From: Bacillota bacterium
Lineage (GTDB): Bacteria > Bacillota > Clostridia > Lachnospirales > Lachnospiraceae
NCBI GenBank assembly: GCA_023414985.1
Contig: JAEZLY010000183.1
Span: 1-28,419, forward strand
Length of the DNA stretch: 28,419 nt
Reading direction: 5' to 3'
Under the pieces are notes generated by a model. The model saw only the letters and a list, made by a program, of their open reading frames with translations. It searched no databases and was not told the DNA's origin. Every line of letters starts with the position of its first letter. Within the stretch, counting starts at the first letter, position 1. The position numbers and the translations under genes were made by a program. Below, in pieces: positions 22,839-28,419 of this stretch.

Positions 22839-23228
22839 ATGCAGAAACTAATTAAGAATACACTCGCAACAACAGGCCTGACATTAATTACTCTGGCTTT
22901 TGTTGCAACATGTTTTAAGGGCGAATGTTTATATGTAAGCAGTGTTTATGAATGCCTTCTAGTGAATATTCTTATTCAGGTGGGAATGGTATTTCTACAG
23001 AAGATAGAAAGCAAGAGTTTCATGGTGGAAGTACTTTTACAAAACGGGTATATCCTTTGCATACTTATCCTGGCGGGGTTCCTATTCCACTGGTATCGCA
23101 GTACACCAATCTGGGTTATTGTTCTTATGGGAATAGTTATTTATTTCATAAGCTATTTTATCAACCTTTTCAGATTAAATGAGGACATTGAATTTATCAA
23201 CAAACAATTAAAAGAAAGAAAGCAGTAA
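22839..23228 (+). CDS. DUF3021 family membrane protein
   Basis: The protein has 129 residues; ATG 22839 follows GGGGAGG. Four hydrophobic helices are visible, at about 8-26, 36-52, 70-85 and 92-112, with a charged tail KQLKERKQ. Size, topology and position directly after a LytTR gene match DUF3021, the usual partner of short LytTR regulators, thought to hold the regulator in check at the membrane. No catalytic residues are seen. The CPBP protease gene follows 39 bases later, so it may be controlled by the pair or act on it. Confidence 0.82.
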   Translation: MQKLIKNTLATTGLTLITLAFVATCFKGECLYVSSVYECLLVNILIQVGMVFLQKIESKSFMVEVLLQNGYILCILILAGFLFHWYRSTPIWVIVLMGIVIYFISYFINLFRLNEDIEFINKQLKERKQ

Positions 23229-23267
23229 AAAATATTCAATCATAATTGAATTATATGGAGGAGATAG

Positions 23268-24122
23268 ATGTTTACTTATCTTAAAAAGAATCCTGTATTA
23301 TCAGCATTTCTTATATTATTGATTGCATTTTTATTACGATTAAACGACCTTTTTATTTTAAAGATTGACGAATTATTCGGTGAGATAATTATCTCTAAGA
23401 CGCTTGGTTTCCTATTGATCCTCCTGTTTTTATTTTTTACAAAGGAGCGCCTTTCTTCAATTGGCCTACATAAACAGAACTTGTGGTTTTGCATCAGTAT
23501 TGGATTTTTTATAAATCTAGGAATTTATCTGTTGGCGTACGGAATAGAGTATTTCATGCTATTGTTCGGTAATCAGAGCCCAAGCCTAATATTTAGTGCA
23601 ATTGATCCGAAGCAGGGTGGAAGTGGTGGAATTTTATTTGGGATATGGCTGATCGTAGGTAATTTGATTAATGCACTTATGGAAGAAGGACTTTTCAGAG
23701 GTGTTTTCCTTCCGATTTTTAAAATTCGTCATACTTTTTGGAAAGCAAACCTGTTTCAAGCCCTCCTATTTGGCATATGGCATCTGGTATGGCCGTTGAA
23801 GAGCTTTTTGACAGGAGAGCAGAGTCTGGCAAGTGCATTTATGAATAGTCTGATACTCATGCTCGGGACAGTAACCTTTGGGTTTATCTGGGGATTTATG
23901 TTCCAAATGACGAATAGCCTTTGGACATCGATTGCAGCACATTTTGCAGCAAATACAATCCAGAATATTATGCACATCAATTCGAATAACGGTATCGATG
24001 CGATGGCGTTCCTAAGAGGTACCTTTGCAAGCTTACTCGGTATAGCATGCTTATTCTTAATCAAGTGGATTACTAAGAAATGCAAATTACCGGTTTTAAA
24101 AGCTTGGGGAGTTACAGGATGA
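23268..24122 (+). CDS. CPBP family intramembrane metalloprotease
   Basis: The protein has 284 residues; ATG 23268 follows GGAGG. It has about eight hydrophobic segments. The CPBP (CAAX protease and bacteriocin-processing) motifs are present: EEGLFRG near 144-150 (EExxxR), then HLVWPL near 172 as the second motif, and HFAANT near 226 as the third His-Asn motif. These residues form the intramembrane zinc site. Bacterial members process or give immunity to bacteriocins, or cleave membrane regulators; which applies here cannot be read. It is the last gene after LytTR and DUF3021, which are often linked to stress or peptide responses. A perfect hairpin follows at 24149. Confidence 0.9.
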   Translation: MFTYLKKNPVLSAFLILLIAFLLRLNDLFILKIDELFGEIIISKTLGFLLILLFLFFTKERLSSIGLHKQNLWFCISIGFFINLGIYLLAYGIEYFMLLFGNQSPSLIFSAIDPKQGGSGGILFGIWLIVGNLINALMEEGLFRGVFLPIFKIRHTFWKANLFQALLFGIWHLVWPLKSFLTGEQSLASAFMNSLILMLGTVTFGFIWGFMFQMTNSLWTSIAAHFAANTIQNIMHINSNNGIDAMAFLRGTFASLLGIACLFLIKWITKKCKLPVLKAWGVTG

Positions 24123-24148
24123 TATATTGTATATAGATATGTGCGATA

Positions 24149-24187
24149 AAAATACGGAGAATGGTTATTTCCATTCTCCGTATTTTA
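24149..24187. terminator. Bidirectional terminator between convergent genes
   Basis: AAAATACGGAGAATGG at 24149-24164 and CCATTCTCCGTATTTT at 24171-24186 form a perfect 16-bp stem with a TTATTT loop. T-runs result on both strands, so it serves both the CPBP gene and the minus-strand merR gene. Confidence 0.93.
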
Positions 24188-24310
24188 TCATTTTCTAGAA
24201 TAGATGTTTATAGGCATGTATAGCATAAAACACACTGAGTATAAGAATTTTGATGGATATGGATACTTGACAGTTAAAATATGTCACAAGTAGAACATTC
24301 AGAACAGTAT

Positions 24311-24709
24311 TCAAGCGTCATATTTGATTAAATTACTACTGTATTTTTCTTCTCCAGACAGAATCCGATCATAGTAGGCCTGTTTCTGATCGATATAATC
24401 GATGCTATTATTAATGGCATCAATTTCTTTAAGGAGAAGTTCTTTTTTCTGAGCCAGCATTTCTTTTCTTTGTGTGATTGAATCCGGTCCAATTAGACAA
24501 AGATTCATATATTCTTTCAACTCGGTAATGCTGAGTCCGCATGCACGTAAACATTGGGTGCCTTTTAGCCAGTCAACGTCTCTGGCATCAAAAATACGGT
24601 GATTGTTTTCATCACGTTTTACATTTGGAACCAGTCCTTCATTACAGTAGAAACGCAAAGTTTCATAGGTAAGGCCAACCATATCGCTAACTTCTTTCAT
24701 TTTATACAT
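24311..24709 (-). CDS. MerR family transcriptional regulator
   Basis: The protein has 132 residues, start at 24709. The N-terminal winged helix is typical of MerR: MYKMKEVSDMVGLTYETLRFYCNEGLV at 1-27, then NNHRIFDARDVDWL near 36-49. A dimerising coiled coil (about 80-120, MLAQKKELLLKEIDAINNSIDYI) follows. The C-terminus is short, without a metal-binding Cys cluster or a large drug-binding domain, so the inducer is unclear. Relatives near aldo/keto reductases respond to aldehydes or electrophiles. It is divergent from the aldo/keto reductase gene across a 191-base spacer that carries a MerR-type operator, which makes that gene its probable target. Confidence 0.9.
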   Translation of the reverse strand: MYKMKEVSDMVGLTYETLRFYCNEGLVPNVKRDENNHRIFDARDVDWLKGTQCLRACGLSITELKEYMNLCLIGPDSITQRKEMLAQKKELLLKEIDAINNSIDYIDQKQAYYDRILSGEEKYSSNLIKYDA

Positions 24710-24802
24710 AATAGAATAAATCCTTTCTGAATTATATTTGGTTCAAGTGAACTGATTAAGTGATAAATTAGTTTGTATTTGCATTATTATTAAAACTTTC
24801 TC

Positions 24803-24833
24803 TTGACCTGTAGTTACTACAGGGTGCTATGCT
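24803..24833 (+). promoter_or_regulatory. MerR-type promoter and operator of the aldo/keto reductase operon
   Basis: TTGACC at 24803-24808 and TATGCT at 24828-24833 are separated by 19 bases, the long spacer that MerR activators correct by twisting DNA. CCTGTAGT-T-ACTACAGG (24807-24823) is a perfect 8-1-8 palindrome starting within the -35 box and filling most of the spacer. Confidence 0.85.
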
Positions 24834-24900
24834 GCTATTATACTTGAAAGATTATGAAAAATCAATTCTGTAAAATATAAACAAACAAGGAGAAAATCTT

Positions 24901-25752
24901 ATGGATTATGTGACATTAAATAATGGAGTAGAAATGCCAATATTAGGCTATGGTGTCTTTCAGATACCTGATATGGAAGAATGTGAGCGATGTGTACTTG
25001 ATGCTATTGATGTAGGATACAGGCTGATAGATACGGCTCAAAGCTATGGAAATGAACGGGCTGTAGGTAATGCGATTAAAAAGAGTAGTGTACCGAGAGA
25101 GGAATTGTTCATAACAACTAAATTATGGATCAGTGAATTGGGCTATGAAAAGACAAAAAAATCTATCGAAGGTTCATTGGAGCGTCTTCAGCTTGAGCAC
25201 ATCGACCTTCTTCTTATTCATCAACCGTTTAATGACTATTATGGTGCATACCGCGCCATGGAAGAGTTTTACAAGGCGGGAAAACTTCGGGCTATTGGAG
25301 TGAGCAACTTTTATCCGGACAGACTTATTGATTTTGTGAAGTTTAATGAGATTACACCTCAGGTGAATCAGGTGGAGGTTCATCCGTTTCATCAACAGAG
25401 AAAAGCCCATGAAATAATGAAAAATAAAGGTGTACAGATTCAAGCGTGGGCGCCGTTTGCAGAAGGGAAGAATAATCTGTTCACCAATCTAGTATTGACA
25501 GAGGTTGGTCAGAAATATGGGAAGTCTGCTGCACAGGTAACCTTGAGATTCCTAATCCAGAAAGGGGTATCTGTATTGCCTAAGTCCGTACAAAAGGAAA
25601 GAATGATTCAGAATATGGATGTTTTTGATTTTGAATTGTCTCAGGAAGATATGGATAGGATTAAGACACTGGATAGTGATGACTCATCATTCTTCTCACA
25701 CCAGGACCCTGAAACGGTCGAAAGGCTTATTAATTTTGTGAGAGAATTTTAA
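24901..25752 (+). CDS. Aldo/keto reductase
   Basis: The protein has 283 residues; ATG 24901 follows AAGGAG. The catalytic tetrad is intact: Asp in RLIDTAQSYGNE near 42-53, which also supplies the Tyr, Lys in TTKLW near 73, and His in LLLIHQP near 105. NADPH-binding elements GVSNF near 134 and VLPKSVQKERMIQNMDVFDF near 228-247 are present. The length is normal for the AKR5-like group of small bacterial reductases. It reduces aldehydes or ketones with NADPH in the cytosol. The MerR-type promoter upstream suggests induction by a carbonyl or electrophilic stress. The flavoprotein gene follows 30 bases later, then decayed copies of the same family. Confidence 0.95.
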   Translation: MDYVTLNNGVEMPILGYGVFQIPDMEECERCVLDAIDVGYRLIDTAQSYGNERAVGNAIKKSSVPREELFITTKLWISELGYEKTKKSIEGSLERLQLEHIDLLLIHQPFNDYYGAYRAMEEFYKAGKLRAIGVSNFYPDRLIDFVKFNEITPQVNQVEVHPFHQQRKAHEIMKNKGVQIQAWAPFAEGKNNLFTNLVLTEVGQKYGKSAAQVTLRFLIQKGVSVLPKSVQKERMIQNMDVFDFELSQEDMDRIKTLDSDDSSFFSHQDPETVERLINFVREF

Positions 25753-25782
25753 AATCACTGAATGGAAAGAATGAGGTAAGAT

Positions 25783-26400
25783 ATGAAGGTATTATTGATT
25801 AACGGAAGCCCAAATGCAAAAGGCAGTACCTATACAGCACTGAATGAAGTGGCGGAATCTTTAAACAGTATGGATATCGAAACAGAGATTGTACATGTTG
25901 GGCACAAAGATATAAGAGGCTGTATCGGATGTCGTAAATGCAAGACGATAGGAAAATGCGTATTTGATGATCTTGTCAATGAGACAGCGCCTAAGTTTGA
26001 AGCCTGCGACGGTATTGTCATCGGAACTCCTGTATATTTCGCATCAGCCAACGGAACAGTGGTTTCTTTTATTGATCGACTTTTCTACAGCGTTCCTTTT
26101 GACAAAAGGATGAAGGTCGGTGCAACCGTTATGGCACTTCGAAGAGGAGGGGCATCGTCCACCTTTGATGAGATGAATAAATACTTCACCATATCAGAAA
26201 TGCCTGTTGTGTCCAGTGGATATTGGAACAGCGTTCATGGTCATAACGCAGAAGAGGTGAAACAGGATCTTGAAGGTATGCAGGTCATGCGAACCCTTGG
26301 TAAGAATATGGCATTTCTGATGAAAAGCATTGAACTTGGTAAGAGGGAATTAGGCCTGCCAGAAAGAGAAGAGAGAGTGTTCACTAATTTCATTCGATGA
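25783..26400 (+). CDS. Flavodoxin-family NAD(P)H-dependent oxidoreductase with cysteine motif
   Basis: The protein has 205 residues; ATG 25783 follows AATGAGGTAAG. It begins with the flavodoxin-like FMN loop LINGSPNAKGSTYTAL at 5-20. A compact cysteine cluster C47-X2-C50-X2-C53-X5-C59 follows, the spacing of the [4Fe-4S] site of iron-sulfur flavoproteins; many related FMN reductases have the same cysteines. GTPVYFASANGTVVSFIDR near 83-101 binds FMN and substrate. It probably reduces quinones, nitro compounds or similar electrophiles. It is co-transcribed with the aldo/keto reductase and likely under the MerR promoter, giving a small detoxification operon. Whether it holds a cluster cannot be told from sequence. 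Confidence 0.88.
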   Translation: MKVLLINGSPNAKGSTYTALNEVAESLNSMDIETEIVHVGHKDIRGCIGCRKCKTIGKCVFDDLVNETAPKFEACDGIVIGTPVYFASANGTVVSFIDRLFYSVPFDKRMKVGATVMALRRGGASSTFDEMNKYFTISEMPVVSSGYWNSVHGHNAEEVKQDLEGMQVMRTLGKNMAFLMKSIELGKRELGLPEREERVFTNFIR

Positions 26401-26440
26401 TGAAACAATTAGCACAGATATGTGTATTGGAGGTTTCAAT

Positions 26441-26786
26441 ATGAAATATGTAGAATTAAACAATGGTGTTAAGATGCCGATTCTTGGATTTGGAGTCTTA
26501 CAGCTTACAGATCCGGAAGAATGTGAACGTAGGGGCAATCGGTGATAAATACAACAAATCTAATGCACAGGTTGCTTTGAGGTATCTTGTTCAAAATGAT
26601 GTCACAGCTGTTCCTAAAACTTCTAAAAAAGAAAGAATGATTGAGAATCTGGATGTATTTGACTTTGAACTGACAAGTGAGGATATGGGGAAAATTGCCG
26701 ACCTAGACAAAGGGGAAACTGCATTCTTTTCACATCAAGATCCGGAGCAGGTAGAACGTTTAGTCAATTGGGAAAGATCATTTTAG
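26441..26786 (+). pseudogene. Aldo/keto reductase with internal deletion and frame change
   Basis: ATG 26441 has GGAGG upstream and opens a normal reductase N-terminus (YVELNNGVKMPILGFGVLQL, then DPEECER), but the frame ends at TGA after about 34 codons. From about 26530, in the next frame, the normal C-terminus resumes with GAIGDKYNKSNAQVALRYL and VPKTSKKERMIENLDVFDF, ending in FFSHQDPEQVERL. Compared with the intact gene at 24901, about 170 codons are missing. These include the catalytic Asp, Tyr, Lys and His. It is a nonfunctional paralogue of its upstream neighbour. Confidence 0.9.
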
Positions 26787-26816
26787 TCAGATGTATGGAG
26801 GCTTCATTAATTTAGG

Positions 26817-27071
26817 AACATTGCATCAGCTCATGGAAAGATCGTATCACAAATTATCCTGCGCTGGAATGTACAGCGAGGCGTCATCGTTATCCCGAAA
26901 TCCACTCATAAGGTAAGGATAGAAGAAAACTTCGATATTTGGGATTTCACGCTGACGGAGAAAGAGATGCAGCAGATCAGTTCCCTCGATATGGGATATG
27001 TGGGTACAGCCATCAAGCATTTTGATCCTGAATTCGTGCGTATGTGTAATAAAAGAAAGATACATGAATGA
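26817..27071 (+). pseudogene. C-terminal remnant of a second aldo/keto reductase
   Basis: One frame reads IASAHGKIVSQIILRW, then VQRGVIVIPKSTHKVRIEEN, DIWDFTLTEKEMQQ and a normal end at TGA 27069-27071. This is the NADP-binding C-terminal third of an aldo/keto reductase. No start codon or N-terminal portion precedes it in frame; a stop lies just upstream near 26808. The sequence is of a different subgroup from the pseudogene before it. Confidence 0.85.
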
Positions 27072-27122
27072 CAGAACGAAAATGATAGATATTCTTACTG
27101 TTTTAATTAGAAAGTATAAATT

Positions 27123-27263
27123 GCCCATCGTATCACTCCTGTAGCTGCAGTGCAGAATCTATATATTATGCTTGAACGTGACTGTGAACAGGAGATTTTC
27201 CCTTTTTGTCTAGAGAATGATATTGCAGTAATAAAACCCTTTATTTACAGTGGTTCTAAATAA
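27123..27263 (+). pseudogene. Central fragment of a third aldo/keto reductase
   Basis: The frame from 27123 reads AHRITPVAAVQNLYIMLERD, then CEQEIFPFCLENDIAVI and a stop at 27261-27263. This matches the strand after the catalytic His in aldo/keto reductases, where VQNxY and a pair of acidic turns precede the GI-x-V strand. Nothing of the start or end of such a gene remains, and its place after the C-terminal fragment above is the reverse of normal order, so it is a separate piece or a rearranged one. Confidence 0.75.
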
Positions 27264-27326
27264 TCTATAATTTTATATAAAATTAAGCTAATTAGTTGAA
27301 AGATAAATGTATAAATATTAAATTTG

Positions 27327-27363
27327 TCAGGAAAAGAGAATAGCCTCTTTTCCTGATTTTTTA
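27327..27363 (+). terminator. Terminator in the decayed region
   Basis: TCAGGAAAAGAG pairs perfectly with CTCTTTTCCTGA around an AATAGC loop, followed by TTTTTTATT. It likely once ended the aldo/keto reductase operon. Confidence 0.92.
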
Positions 27364-27399
27364 TTCATAAATGATAAAACAATATTGTTTAACGGAGGT

Positions 27400-27960
27400 A
27401 TGAAAATGATAATATTTTTGACGAGCAATCCAGGAGGGCAGTATATAGTAGGTGGACAAAGAGTTGCGACTAACTTAAATAATGAGAATGGGTTTGTAAA
27501 TACTCTGAAGTTATATTGAATATAGGATTCAAGAGTCCTTCTTATATGTGCTTCACCATCTGCATTCGATTTGAATGATAGCATCAAGAATATTTAAGAA
27601 CAATCATTTCCAATGAGTGAGTTATCCATTGGAACGTTTGATGTATGCGATGATAGAAATGAGGACCTTGTGCAGAAAATATCTGAGTATGATGTAGCAA
27701 TTCTATCAGGAGGACATGTGCCAACGCAAAATGAGTTCTTCAAGAAAATTAGGCTGAGAGATGGTTTGAGCCGATTTAACAGGTATATTCTTTTCCTAAT
27801 ATTTGGTCGCTTATTTAATAAGTTATATGAATTCTTTCTAAGAAAAATCGAAACTGATATAGAATATTCGTTTAATTATTATAACGTAATAGAGTTTAGT
27901 GTACCAGATTATGTTAACGTTAGTAGAGATGATTTTTTTGAAGTATACGAAATAGAGTAG
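27400..27960 (+). pseudogene. Peptidase E (S51)-like pseudogene with three in-frame stops and a foreign 3' end
   Basis: ATG 27400 or 27406 follows GGAGG. One single frame reads MIIFLTSNPGGQYIVGGQRV, then after TGA (27517) and TAG (27523) DSRVLLICASPSAFDLNDSI, then after TAA (27595) MSELSIGTFDVCDDRNEDLV and ILSGGHVPTQNEFFKKIRL. This matches the N-terminal half of S51 dipeptidase E-like proteins, where LSGGN/HxPTQ is typical. The catalytic GxSAGS Ser region never follows. From about 27770 the frame runs on for about 60 residues of unrelated Phe/Tyr-rich sequence to TAG 27958-27960. Point stops plus a 3' fusion show decay. Confidence 0.75.
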
Positions 27961-27992
27961 TAAATGAGTCTTCCAGAAATATACAAGAAACC

Positions 27993-28021
27993 TTTACACA
28001 ACTGTAAATATACGGTATAAT
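27993..28021 (+). promoter_or_regulatory. Sigma-A promoter of the phosphorylase gene
   Basis: TTTACA at 27993-27998, a 17-base spacer and a perfect TATAAT at 28016-28021, about 70 bases before the start at 28092. Confidence 0.7.
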
Positions 28022-28091
28022 CCTTTATATGTTAATTTTCAATTGTTTTCTATTGATAAGCATAAAATATACTTTAAGATAAGGTGATTGT

Positions 28092-28419
28092 TTGACTATT
28101 TACAAAAATGCATTTCCAATTCTGGAATATGATGACGAAAAAGATGGAGTTATAATACCAAATAGAAATGGTAAAGCATTGTTGCCAGAGATATGTGTAA
28201 TAACATTTTTTCGTGAAGTTTTAGAGGATTTCGTTACAAAACATAAATCCGAAATCAGACATAATTACAGGTCTGAAATGGCTAACTTCCCAATATATGT
28301 ATTGGATTATAAAGGTATTGAATTATGTATAATGCAAGCAGTAGTAGGTTCAGCATCAATAGCTATGATGACGGATTACTTAATCAGCTATGGTGTAAAA
28401 AAAATTGTTGCTTGCGGTG
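28092..28419 (+). CDS. Nucleoside phosphorylase family protein, N-terminal part (3' end outside window)
   Basis: TTG 28092 follows AAGGTGA with good spacing and opens a frame to the window edge (109 codons). It begins TIYKNAFPILEYDDEKDGVI, with LPEICVITFFREVLEDF near 35-51 and IYVLDYKGIELCIMQAVVGS near 75-94, then ASIAMMTDYLISYGVKKIVACG. The last two blocks are the phosphate- and base-binding strands of PNP/UDP phosphorylase family (MTAP-like fold) proteins, where VGSxSA and a following GxxxIIxxG are typical. It probably cleaves a nucleoside with phosphate, with the exact base unknown. It lies after a decayed region but has an intact start and a strong promoter. Confidence 0.82.
   Translation, partial: MTIYKNAFPILEYDDEKDGVIIPNRNGKALLPEICVITFFREVLEDFVTKHKSEIRHNYRSEMANFPIYVLDYKGIELCIMQAVVGSASIAMMTDYLISYGVKKIVACG

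Noticed and set aside
26847..27128. 93-codon minus-strand frame in the decayed region
   Set aside because: It lies opposite the clear aldo/keto reductase C-terminal remnant and shows no family pattern.
27400..27600. Stop-codon recoding (selenocysteine or readthrough) in the peptidase-like gene
   Set aside because: Three different stop codons occur close together and the catalytic half is missing, so decay explains it better.

Overview
The window looks like chromosomal DNA of a low-GC, spore-forming Clostridia member, most likely Lachnospiraceae-like. Reasons: AGGAGG-type ribosome binding sites, A/T-rich spacers with sigma-A promoters and T-tailed hairpin terminators, a CwlD-like germination amidase, a LysM-GH18 spore-type protein, an Acr3/ArsD/ArsA arsenic operon, and a LytTR-DUF3021 pair. 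The taxonomy is inference; there is no rRNA here. No tRNA, CRISPR array, transposase or integrase was recognised.

Layout. 1-2944: end of cysE (serine acetyltransferase), then a glutamate-cysteine ligase and an ATP-grasp glutathione synthetase. Together the last two correspond to a bifunctional GshF split in two. 3042-4799: an EAL-CBS-CBS-GGDEF cyclic-di-GMP protein. 4935-5345 (minus): a small membrane protein of unknown function. 5681-7861: a TIM-barrel epimerase followed directly by a lipoprotein metallophosphoesterase. 8107-10070: a glycerol-type aquaporin and a CobW/P47K GTPase. 10189-11971: a CwlD-like amidase and a second sugar epimerase.

12360-16701 is an arsenic resistance locus: arsC (thiol-type arsenate reductase), arsR, acr3, arsD and a two-domain arsA. 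ArsC makes arsenite, Acr3 exports it, and ArsD passes it to the ArsA ATPase. The arsC-arsR spacer is unusually rich: a sigma-A promoter, six GATACA repeats at its predicted transcription start, a terminator-like hairpin, and a palindrome next to the arsR start.

16997-24122 is more accessory and partly very A/T-rich: a GNAT acetyltransferase, an unknown protein with alpha-toroid-like repeats, an AviRa-like 23S rRNA methyltransferase (the family gives orthosomycin resistance), a LysM-GH18 protein that has lost its catalytic acids, an isoprenylcysteine-methyltransferase-like membrane protein with a soluble SAM methyltransferase, and a LytTR regulator with DUF3021 and CPBP membrane proteins.

24311-28419: a MerR regulator divergent from an aldo/keto reductase and a flavoprotein. 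The intergenic region holds a textbook MerR operator with a 19-bp promoter spacer. After this comes a zone of gene decay: three aldo/keto reductase remnants and a peptidase-E-like pseudogene with three in-frame stops. The window ends inside a nucleoside phosphorylase-family gene.

The observations most worth following are the microsatellite in the ars leader, the AviRa-like gene, the catalytically dead GH18 protein and the GshF split next to a G5 run.
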